Assembly (NCBI GenBank): GCA_037039925.1
Contig: JAXRKP010001278.1
Location: forward strand, 1-64,000
Direction: 5' to 3'
From: Doris montereyensis
Taxonomy: Eukaryota; Mollusca; Gastropoda; Nudibranchia; Dorididae
DNA length: 64,000 nucleotides
Part shown: piece by piece, positions 50,801-63,422 of the stretch
Numbering within the stretch: the first letter of the stretch is position 1
How the letters are laid out: the number at the start of each line of letters is the position of its first letter
Notes under the pieces: generated by a model
What the model was told of the DNA's origin: nothing
What the model saw: only the letters and a program-made list of their open reading frames with translations
Databases searched by the model: none
Program-made: the position numbers and the translations under genes

Positions 50801-53800
50801 TAGGTAACAGCAAGATGAAAGTCATGAGCAAAAAGTGAAAGGCAAAAGAGTAAGACCTAGCAGTAGCAATCCACAACTGCCAGAAATAGCAACCCACAAC
50901 TGCTAGTGCTAGAAGTAGCAACCCATAGTAAAACCCACAACTGCTAGAAGTAGCAACCCACAACTGCCAGAAGTAGCAACCCATAGCAACCCACAACTGC
51001 TAGAAGTAGCAACCCATAGCAATCCACAGCTGCCGGAGTAGCAACCCACAACTGCTAGAAGTAACAACCCATAGCAGCCCACAACTGTTGGAAGTAGCAA
51101 CCCATAGCAACCCACAACTGCCAGAAGTAGCAACCCACAACTGCCAGAAGTAGCCACCCACAACTGCCAGAAGTAGCAACCCACAACTACCAGAAGTAGC
51201 AACCCGCAACAACCAGAAATAGCAACCCACAACTGCCAGCAGAAGTAGCCACCTACAACTGCCAGAAGTAGCCACCCACAACTGCAATAATTAGCAACCC
51301 ACAACTGCCAGCAGAAGTAGTAACCCCGACTGCCTGAAGTAGCAACCCACAACTGCCAGAAGTAGCAACCCACAACTGTCAGAAGTACAAGAAGCAAGAA
51401 GTAGTAACCGCGACTGCCTGAAGTAGCAACCCACAACTGCCAGAAGTAGCAACCCACAACTGCCAGAAGTAGCAACCCACCCACAACTGCCAGAAGTAGC
51501 AACCCACAACTGCCAGAAGTAGCAACAACTGCCAGAAGAAGCAACTCAAACCACAACCGCCAGAAGTAGCAACCTACAACTGCAAGAAGTAGCAATCCGC
51601 AACTGCCAGCAGAAGTAGCAACCTGCAACTGCCAGCAGAAGTAGCAACCTGCAACTGCCAGAAGCAGCAACCCACAACTGCCAAAAGTAGCAACCCGCAA
51701 CTGCCAGCAGAGGAAGAAATCCGCAACTGTCAGCAGAAGTAGCCAATCCGCAACTGCCAGCAGAAGTAGCAACCTGCAACTGCCAGAAGTAGCAACCCAC
51801 AACTGCCAGCAGGAGTAGCAACCTGCAACTGCTATCGGAAGTAGCAACCTTCAAATGCCAGCAGAAGTAACCAACCGCAACGCCAGCAGAACCTGCAACT
51901 GCCAGAAGTAGCAACCCACAACTGCCAGCAGAAGTAGCAACCCACAACTGCCATCAGAAGTAGCAACCCTCAACTGCCAGCAGAAGTAGCAACCCGCAAC
52001 TGCCAACTCAGAAGTAGCAACCTCAACTGCCAGCAGAACCCGCAACTGCCAGAAGTAGCAACCCGCAACTGCCAGAAGTAGCAACCCACAACTGCCAGCA
52101 GAAGTAGCAACCGCAACCCTCAACTGCCCAGCAGAACTGCCAGCAGAACCTGCAATTGCCAGAAGTAGCAACCCACAACTGCCCAGAAGTAGCAACCCAC
52201 AACTGCCAGCAGAAGTAGCAACCCGCAACTGCCAGAAGTAGCAACCTCAACTGCCAGCAGAAGTTGCAAACCGCAACTGCCAGCAGAACCTGCAATTGCC
52301 AAAAGTAGCAACCCACAACTGCCAACAGAAGTAGCAACCCACAACTGCCAACAGAAATAGCAACCCGCAACTGCCAGAAGTAGCAATCCATAACTGCCGC
52401 AAAAGTAACAACCCACAACTGCCTACAGGTCAATAAGGAAGACCCACAGTTTGGTGAAACATACTACAAAATTCATGATTAAAATGTGCAGAAGAATATT
52501 TGTTTGCATATCTCACTCTAGTGAGTAAAACTGACGACTGGCAGAGAATGGTACATGTATGGTATGTATTGTGTTTTTTGTCAGTTTGTGCCCTTGTGTG
52601 AAATAAAAGCAAAGAAAGCCAAAAGGCAGAGGAGATAACAAGAACGATAGGGCTCATATAAAAGCCGGCCTGCAAAAGACTTAATAACAATAAGAACTAA
52701 AAATGGAGAAAGGAATTTAAAAGTTTTTATAAAAATTAGAAATGCTCTCAATTTAAATAAATTCTTGTATGTGAATATACTATAATCTCGATAAGACATA
52801 CATTTGACAAGATAAGAAATTCATAACTTATGAATTTAACACAACTTTGTGAAATCACCAAATGCAAATCTTTGTTTCATTAAAAATTACCTCAGCACCA
52901 AATGTCGTGATTTCAGGGTATACCCGGTATTAAGAGGAAATCAAAAGATGAACTACCGGTATAACTATAAATAATAATGTGAAAGAAAAGAATTAGCACC
53001 ACCCGCCACCCAGACACAAACAAGAACATTAGAAAAAGAGATAAAGACCACAAAGGAACAAGTAAGCCTATAGACAGCTAAGACTTGGTGATATCTAGAG
53101 AGATGTTCAACAAATAGACTAGGGGGAGCAGAAGTCTGCTAACGGCCTAAATTCCTGCATAATTTAATTCATAAATAATAATAAATGGACTGCCTATCAT
53201 TGATGTACAGTTGACATGTTGACTTTTAAGTAATCCTGATGAAAATTCAGCCCATCTAAAATATATTTCCACGCATATGTTAATGATATCGTGCCTATAA
53301 GAATAGATATTTTCAATGATTTTGTACGCATCTTCAAGATATAAATAAGGCAATATCTTATGCTTTTAATAAAATTTCTATTTCTTAGGTTAAGAAAGGC
53401 CTTCACATTTGTTCTTGTTTAGGCAATAATAAAAATAGACTATAAGAATCGGTCTTTGATTTCTTATGCATTTTCAAAACTTGAATTGCTTTACTGAAAT
53501 CAGTCAAATTAATGCTTAAAACATTATTATTGACTAAACCAGAGACAGACTTGTGATCAATATTATGATACAGTAAAAAAAGTAAGTAAAGTTCCTTCAA
53601 GGCCATTCGGCCCATAGAGCTAAGCTTGTCCCGGTTTCAATAGCGTGAAGTGGAACAGGTGATAATAATCACCTCCTTGCACACAGCTTCCGCCCCAGGA
53701 CAAACTAAACAAGTCACGATTAAATTTGTTGTATTCGTTTCCAATTTAGAAGAGTGTTGTATCTAAGTTCTATCTATGTGCATGACAGTGTCTGGTGAAA

Positions 53801-55432
53801 GTGAAATACAATTTACCAGAGCTTTTAATCTAACAAAGATCTGAGTACTTGTTGAAATTTGAGAATTTACTGAGATTTTGCTGACAAGTGTGGTCATATA
53901 AGAGCTAGTATCATTAATGAATCTGGTTGACATTTACAGACCTGCATTTTGCCCATGTTGCGATTTATAAAAATTAACACATTGAAATATTTTGTACAAA
54001 CACTAAATATAACAAGCCAAAACTGATAAAATAAAAGTGATGGGAGTGACCGTAATCAAGTTATAACAATGATTAAACAGACCGAACCACAGATAATATA
54101 AGAAACAACAAATAAGTTCAATGTCCTGTCACCTCGCCAAATATATTAGCACTAGCAGGTCACTTTTGTGAAAGAATATATTTCTTTGATTACATGACAT
54201 TTTTAAATGGTTGAAGCACAAAAACTCCCCTGAAGCTTTGGATCTGAGTCCCTGTCACAGTAATGTGGGGTCCTGGGTTCGAATCCTGGCAATGCTAGGT
54301 AGACATTGTGTTCCATGGGAAAAACATATGAAACGCACTTGCTTCCCCCTCAACCCAGATGCAAATGAGTACCAGCACTAAGGGTGAATTAATAGGTAAC
54401 AGTAAGATGTCCAGGAGATGATATTACTAACATCCATTTAGCTTCATGCAATAGAAATCTGGATAAGCATCAACTTTATGGGCTGTAAAAACAGTCTTGA
54501 GGGAATTTTACTTTTTTACCATTTCACATTGATGTTTTTACAATATGAGATGCTTTTAAATTTTTTGAGAGCAACAATTATTTAGAAGGCTGTTTCTGCT
54601 TTCTTATTATCCAAGACCTTTAGCCCGCCTTGAAGAAACAAGAGTTTTCTGAGATTTTCTTTTATCGACTGTTCTGAACAATGTTGAATGTTAGAATAAT
54701 TTTGCCACACAAAAACAGATACACTTCATCAAGATGAAAGACAAAGCTTAAAAGGAGCAGTGAGCTAAAAACTGAACAATTTTGCACATTTTTGTCAATC
54801 AGAATCTTCCATAAATGCATCTCTTTTCTTTAAAACAGTTCTTTAGTTGACTAATAGAAAGGCTTCAAGGTCTAGTATAATAAAAACACCATTTGCAAAT
54901 TTTCAATCATGCCTCCAGAGCTTCTTAAGCTACCAATCACGCTGAAATTTTGTACAAATTACTCAAAAACTTGAAGTTAAATCTTCAAATTTCAAATCCC
55001 TGTAACTCTCTTAATCATTGTACTGTAATTGATTAAACAGAATAAGCCTTGTTCCCATTCTGAACGGTGTCATTGATGTTTTTTATTTGACTGTAAGGAT
55101 CAACCATCATTTATGCCTACGGGAATAAAATATAATCTCACATAGTGATTGGAAGAGGGTAACCAAAATTAAATATATTAGTTATTACAAAATTGCCAAA
55201 ATCTATTTTGCGATAGTTTTGAGTGTGATTTGATTACGGTATTCCTAGATCTACACAGATCTATCTTCAGTACCGTAAGATCAAATTATCTCTTCAGTCT
55301 ACGAAGTCATTAAAATGGTTAATATTCCCTGCAAATTGGTTGACAGTAAACTACTAGAAGTATATCAGTGAGATTGTGTAGCAATACAGACACATTCCAA
55401 TGATATAGTTGTAATCTATTGTGTAGATGCAC

Positions 55433-55526
<94 letters not shown>

Positions 55527-58500
55527 GGTACTTTAAAGACAGACAAAACCAAGCAACAAGCATTCGTTTGAGTATTTCTACAGCATTGCTATTATCAACA
55601 ACACATGCCATGCAAGAAATAAATGTCAAATTTGAAAGGATAATATATGAATGCTAGTAAACCATAGATGTGAATTGGAAAAAGTGATCTATGAGGAAAA
55701 TATGGCGCTCAAAAAGTTAAGTCGCACAATTGACAAAGATGGAGAGATAAATGCTCAGAAAACACACTGTAATTCATAATGGTGAGCTCTTGGCAGGAAT
55801 ATAATAGCATTAGAAAACTAGAATTAGTGATACCTTTGATAGAGAATGAGAACCCCCCCCCCCCCCCCCCACCTCTCTAATCAATTCCCCCATTGTCAAT
55901 TATCCAACACTTCTGTGGCCTTCAAAACTGTCTTCAGTCCACTTTGAAGTATTTATATACAATATACTATATAGAATGTATATTTATATATATATATATA
56001 TGTGTGTAGTTTAAAGTGGGCAGTGAAGGATTGCCTGGTCCTCATTATTGAGATGAAGTAAAAGATAGATTTATGATTTATAAATGGGCAAATGCTACAC
56101 TTGTGCAGCATTAATTTCAATGATTTTTGTTTTTAGCTTTATTTCCTCTGTAATACTGTCCACCATCCTCTTTCATTTTCATGACCCTAAAATAGAAAAT
56201 TATAAATAAGTTTAAGCAGATTATTAAATTTGCCATTTAGGGGATTAATGCTAACTAGCAAACAATTTTCATCTATCGTAAACAAAGAAACAGTAGTTCC
56301 ACAGAGAGTCGTTATACTATATGTGACCTAATTTTTCAAACTGGCATTAAAAAAGCACCGGCTCGTTTTGAGCTACAGCCTTCTAAATTCTAAAGGTTAA
56401 GAATCAATGTTTTTTAGGTGTTGAAAGATTTTTGTTGATCCTAAATTTTTAACTTCTTATCTGTGAGATACCGTATGTGTAATTTAAAAAAAACACTTTA
56501 AAAAATGTGTTTAAAAGTGATTTTAATGAAATGCCTATTAATTAATTATTGAATGTCGGGCCATCTTTCCACGCCATTTTCTCTAAAAGGTGGCTGAAAG
56601 GGTACCCTTTTTAAATGCCTCTAGCATCGCGATCGTTTGATCAATTTTAATATATTAAAATATCATGTTAAAGAGTAGAAAAAATGCCTTCTGGTGATGT
56701 GCATATCTCTATTCACCCAAAATGCAACTTTAGTGCCGGTGTAACAAATCAGGTCACATATTATTACAAATAAGAAAATCTGTCTTGAGAAATTGGTTAA
56801 TTCTCACATGGATGACACGAAACAAACACTTACTTCAAATGGAACATAAGCTGCAATGGAAGACACCAGGACAAGGGATCCTGACCTGGAAATTTTTGTT
56901 TGCATGAAAACAATCTATGCTAATACTCACTTGAAAATGACTTCTTCATATAATATTATATCTTTAACTTAGGAATAAAAGTCATACTAGCTTAACAATA
57001 TATACCTACCACTTGTCTTGAAATTCCCAAATTTAAAATTGAATAGATGATTAAAAATAGAAAGGTTTTGTTCGTTTAACCCATTAGAGGAATTTATTTA
57101 CAAGAGACACATAACACATTAATATTTTATCAAAATCCACTCACTACCGCCAAAATATATGCCCCTTAATAAATGAATGCTCTGATGATGTGTCGCTAGA
57201 CAAAATGCAGTGACTACTGTGTTTTAAAAGAAACAAAGAAGTCAAAACCCCAATTCCTAAGATCATCTATCAATCTTTCAATAATAGCTTCTCAGTTCTT
57301 TTTAAACAAAAACAATGAATGAGTTATTTTTTTCCATTTAGTTTCCAGAAAAAGATAACTCAAATTTCATATTGACACAGGCGTTTCCTTAACATATCAA
57401 TGAGATATCAAAACTGAGTGAATGCTGATGTAGTGATATTTGAGTTAATTATTATACCTGTTTCAATACTTAACAGATTCTTTAGAGTAATTTCTCATAA
57501 TTTTCAATGCAAATCAATTTTTATGAAAAGACATTTGAGAAAATTTAAAAACACAAAAAATGATCAAAATAATTACCCTCGCTTTTCCATCTCTGGAACA
57601 GCTTCTTTTGCAAAGCATAAATGATGATTTCACATTGATATCAAACATCTGAAACATATAAGAATATAAGAAAACTAAAAACATCTTCAATGGGATTTAT
57701 AAGTGAGTACTTGTAGTAAGGGGAATAACTTGAAATAACTGTATAACAAATAGAGATCTAGAACTTTTCTAAAACAGTGAATCGAATGAGAGAATTAAAT
57801 ATATGAAAACACACACACACAAAAGAAGGCTTATTATCCCAACAAAAGTTGAAAATCATATATAGAATTAACAGCAAACAATTGTATTACCTAGAAAAAA
57901 AATTACCTCCAGGGTACTGAGCAGCAATGGTAATCTGGTGGTTATTAGACTACCACCAGACTTGGTATGGCAAGGTCACAGGTTTAACCCGAATATTACA
58001 CATAACAAAACAGCAGATACTAGTTGTATCAGAAATTATCACATAAACAGATTTGCAAACCCAATGCGCAGAACAGATATACGCGATAACATCATTTCTC
58101 CAAGAATGATCAGGGAAAGGAACACCCTCCCAACTGTAATAATAGATATCAGCAATTACAAAAATATCATAAGAGTATTGAAATCTACAACGTCATGTAG
58201 ACGTAGTGTGGATGAAGGCAAAAAGGATGAAATTGTCAAAAATTGTAGGGATGAGCATTATGCCTAATGCAAATAACTGCTTTGAATTTGAACTTGAATC
58301 CTAGCAACGCTACTCCCAACAAAGTGTTCTTTGGGAAAGAGACTCATTACCCATTTCCCAACTCTTCCCAGGTGCAATGGGTACCAGCATGAGCTGAGGA
58401 GTAAAATCTGTGACAGACTAGCGTCCTGTCTGGGAAGCAAATATCTTACCACCTATCCTGCTTCACGCTATAAAAAATGGGATATGATGCTCTGGCCCTT

Positions 58501-61500
58501 GGACCATATTGATCTTGAAGGAACTTTATACTAAATAGAGAAGACTCCAATGTTATCTATGTATTCCTCTTTGAAGGCTCATAAAACAAAGAAAAGAAAG
58601 TTCAAACATGAGTTTGAGTTGAAGCTCCCTGAATGCAAACTGACAAGACGTAAAGATAATCTAAAAAAAGAAAAAAGTTTAGACATCTTATTAAGGAAAG
58701 ATTTCCAGTCAACAATTACAATATTTACATGCATCGAACAAAATTGAACTCTTTTAATTCAATTTGACCCCATAAATAACTCTTAATGACATAGAAGCTT
58801 TTGTGCCCATAATTAGGTATTATTATTGCAAGGATGTAAATGTCAAATGAAAACAAAATCTGAAAGTTTCTGAAATGTGAAACTTTCAAACAACGAATAC
58901 CTTCTGTACAGTATTTAATCTCACACTTACAATAACAGCACCATGCAATGCCATCTTTTTCAACCTTCCTGATATTACTAGAAAGGAATTCATCAATACA
59001 ATCTTAAGTTGACAGCCATTCCCACCTGAATTTGTTCTTAGACTTAGAACTTAGATTAATCACATAAACTTTTGACAGGTCATCCCCAATTTGTTAAATT
59101 GTCTAGATCTGCATTCTGGAGCTAGCTTACCTTTAACCTAGATCTAAAGTTAGTTGTTTTGAAGATTTGCTTGTTATTATAACAGTTAAGAGTAAAATTC
59201 TAAATCAACTCTGATTCTATTAACTAGGCTATCAAGTATATCTAGAAATCTAACACTAGCTCTACTAAAGTTATTGAAGAAAATGGGTGCAACAAATTCT
59301 AGACCTAGAAATCTAAATCTACTCTCATAGTTTCTAGGCCTCTAGATAACAATTAGACTTAGATCTAGAAATATCTTATCTAGATCTTACTAAATTGAAT
59401 GCAGATCTTCATAAAATAGCCTGTCTGTCTAGAATCTAAATCTAGAAGAATCTAGATCTAGATCAACAACGTGCACGTTTATTTTCAAGATTTCTCTATC
59501 CAACTAGAACCTGGATCTCGATTTCTCTTGAACTGAGCAAGAAATAATTTTAATCTTTTAACAACTAGATTTATATGTTGATATACTAACCCAAGCTATG
59601 GCCTAGGGAAAGCTATGGAAATGTAAAATGACTTAGCTTCAATTTTCCTGGAATGAAAGACCATCAACCGCAGATCACATTCACAACTAAACCGTACGAC
59701 TGCAGAGAGGCAAGAGGTTAATCAGTGCATCTCAATACTGTCTAAATCTATCCAAAAATTCTTGGTAGCGAAAGCCTATTTCCACAACAAAAACTTTAGT
59801 AGATTTCAGAATAAAAAATCTGAAAGGAAAGAAAGAAGGCTCCGATTTTTAAATCTGAAATCTTTCTGTGTGAGTAGTAGGGCCTCACGGACCTGTGTGG
59901 AAATTGTAGTTCGGCGTGAAAGTGAAAGTGAAAATGGAGCAGCGTGCTTCCGCTTTATGATTAGTATGAAAATCGGCGATGGGCCCGGAGTCAGAATTTT
60001 ATCCTACTGTGTTAAACCATATCACCTAGTCATATCAGCGTACATAGAATTATTTAAATAAAAGGGAAGAAAAGGAAACTTAAGAGAAAATGTTAAACCT
60101 CCAACAATCTGAAATCAGAGGAAGTCTGAAAGATTTACATCCCTGTGATTGATTAACTCATGAGTGTGTAGGTTCCTGAACAGTAGACCCTGACCTAGAT
60201 TCAACTTCCAATAACCAGATTGCTATGCTGTGTTTCAGATGGGTGGCATTAGGGACAGGATTCTATATCTCATGACAAATTTAATGATAACCCCCCCCCC
60301 AGAAAATGTAGACAATTGAAGCAGGCTGATGAAACGTGTGTGTTGAACTAAGGCAGTACAGTAGCAAAAGCTTATCAATGGCGGGCTTTGCCGAAAGTGA
60401 CACTATTATATTAGGATCATGACCTTTAGCATAAGAAAGAGGCTTCAATTGACCAATGAGCTTTCTAGAAATAATAGTACTCAAAATAGGTAGCAAAAAT
60501 AAATTTGATGAGCCAAACTGATCGCTGGAAATAGGAGGTGTTACTCGCGGCCGGGTTTGGGCGGCTTGAACAATGGGAAGCGCTTGTCAAACGACTGGTT
60601 TTGGCCAGGCCAAACACAGCTGGCTGTCTGGCCAGCGGACGTTTTCGGCTGGGTTAAACCGTAATGAGATAAATACTTTTCTTTTGTAGCCAACTACGAT
60701 CAACAATCCATCATAAAACATGTGCAAACCTTGTCAAAGGAATTCTCTGGGGTCTGGCAAAAAAAAAAAGAAAAGAAAAGAAATTGATACTGACATGTAG
60801 ATGACACAATATTCTTAACACAGTAGTAGCAGTATAAAAACTCAGTCACCAAACACTCTGTTACTTCAGGACATTTTTTCTCTACATAAATAAGCCCATT
60901 ATTATTAAACAACTCATTCGGACTGGCTAACATCCCCATTTTTAACAGATACCTTACTTTTCAAAGTTGTCTAAGCAGATGTAATTTTTCATAGACTTAA
61001 AACATAAAAGCATTTCAATTAAACTTAAACCAGATGTGTAGATGATCAAGACATGCCTCCCAGTTGTAATAAGTAGATGGTGATAGCGAACTATCCCTCC
61101 CTGCCAGAAAGCAAGGTGTCAATTCCATTCATCTCAGCCTAGCAAACAATGGTCTGCGTCTAATGCAGGTTCTTCTTACTCTCCTGGTGAGACAATGCAG
61201 TGTCACCATGCACAATGTTTTGTGTCGGCAAAATGAACAATGGTCTAAGTTCATCATTCCTTAACATATGTTACATTTACATACAAAATTGAGGTCAATC
61301 GCTGTCAACGAAGTGTTCCCAACCAATGTGGTGTAGATGAGAGTGAGGGAAACTTTTCTTGATTTGTTGCGTACTTGCCAGGTAGGAATGGATGACCATT
61401 GGCTACATAAAATTTTACCCCCTGCCAGTATGACCTGTCCTTCGGGATATAATATGTTTTTGCATGATTGAAAGGTTGGGAAGTTAATTGAGATACTTTG

Positions 61501-63356
61501 ATGTTTGTATGGGTTATCTCCTATGAAGTCTGCTACTACCCCTGTCTCCCTACCATCCTGATCTTTTGATCTCTCCAGGCGTGGGTTCTTATTAGACTGC
61601 TACTACTGACTGTATTGTAATGAATCTACATTTTCAAATTGAACACAAAGAACGATATGATGATGAAAAAGCAATTTTTTGTTGTTGCTAGAAAGTTACA
61701 CAGACACAGTGATAGGATACAGTCAAAGTGACTTCATTGCAATGTCAAGACAACAAGCAAGGCAAGGGGCAATGTAGATAGGCCAATAAGTGTTGACATG
61801 ATGAAGATGAGATGAATTACAGCATAGACTTGCATCATTCTATTATTGACAATATACACAAATGTTATATATTGTTTCATCACAGTCTACACTGCCACGA
61901 GAGACATATTTAAATAACATGTGGACTATAGTGTATTTATCTACCCTAAACAAAAATATCTGTGTACACCTATTCAGTGTACAGTGAGAAGACTTATTTG
62001 CGTACTAAATAAAAGTTTGTATTTTTCCACTAACGTATTTATGATTTTAAACTACATAACCTTTCAACTAAGTTATTGGAAATGTAAACTTTACTAGCCC
62101 CAAGTAGTGTACTTTTAAGCCGCTGGTACACTTTCCTAAACAACAACGCTCCGATTTTAATAATGGGTTAGTTGTAAAGAGTGAGGAGTGATTTTACAAG
62201 TTGAACATGAACAACCATGCTTTTCACCTCACTATTCATTCAACATCAATTCAGTGATTTCTTTTCATATACAGCCAGGGTAGAGCGGTATTGTTGCAAC
62301 AAAAGAAGAAAGTACTTAATTACTAACTTTACTCACAAAGTTTCTGAGGAAAAGATAAGATTATTAATAGACTTTGTTGTCAATCCCCGCAAATTTGTGA
62401 GTTATTTTAGTATGAAATAAATAGATAGAAGACAGATACATAGATAAATATTTTGATAAACAGATTAAATAGATTGCCATTTTAGATTTCATATATTAGA
62501 TACAATTGTGCAAGGGAAGTAAAACAAAATCTCATTATAATATGTTTCTATAATATATACTTACATTTAACGTAGGTCCAAAGTATGTGCTGACTGCGGC
62601 ATTTGAAACAAGAATGTCAAGTCCACCAAACTTGCTTATAGTCTGTGAGGGAAAAATAGTGAAACAAAAGTATGTTTTGGCAGATTAACATTTGCTTAGA
62701 TATGAAATAAACTTAAAAAATAATCCTAAAAAAAGACTTTTATTATTTTTAAAATTACAAAAAACAAAAAAATAAACATGCAAACAGAAGAGATCCCTCA
62801 AACAACTAATTCTAAAATGAAAACGTTAGTAGTTTAAACTTTGATAACTATACTTCTGGGATTTATGATTTAGCTAAGGTCTATTTGAATTCATTTTTTT
62901 GGACAATGTTCAGTACGCATAAAACATATGAAAAAAAACACATCAATGAAATGTTGTAACACAGTTTAATCTCTTTTTTTCCTTAAGAAAAGAGTTCCAA
63001 GTCTCCTCCTTTCAGTTACTTCATAACTGAAACTACCAAACAGATAATAATAGATGAAAGTTTCCCAAATTGCAAGTTTCCAAGATAATTATAGAAATGC
63101 GTCAACATGAAAACTTGATCTTTATATTTTTGTCAAAAGTGTTCTTCAATATAGGATCAGAATGATTGTTTCATTAAAGGGCTTATTAATATGTAAAATC
63201 TGCTTATAAATCCTGCTAAAAATTATACTGAAATTTCTTAAATGTATGTGTGCAATTCCTCTAAAAGCCAAATCATAGGTTTATTGTGTTTAGGCACCAA
63301 CTCATGGGTAAGAGGTATAATAAAGTTTCTAAGGTTTAATCTTTGTTTCATAATAA

Positions 63357-63422
<66 letters not shown>

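Noticed and set aside
50868..52425. Possible CRISPR-like array
   Set aside because: Units are contiguous with no unique spacers, in a clearly eukaryotic context.
50772..52433. A 312-residue and other Leu/Cys/Tyr/Trp-rich frames that look like membrane proteins
   Set aside because: Translations of the 23/26-bp minisatellite, seen in all minus frames.
54265..54300. tRNA gene
   Set aside because: Box B is good but box A and an acceptor stem are missing; a SINE explains it.
55319..55657. Tyr/Ile open frames
   Set aside because: (AT)n microsatellite artefacts.
57811..57880. Candidate for the missing small DHRS4-like exon (a WDN reading)
   Set aside because: No acceptor/donor pair with correct phase around it.
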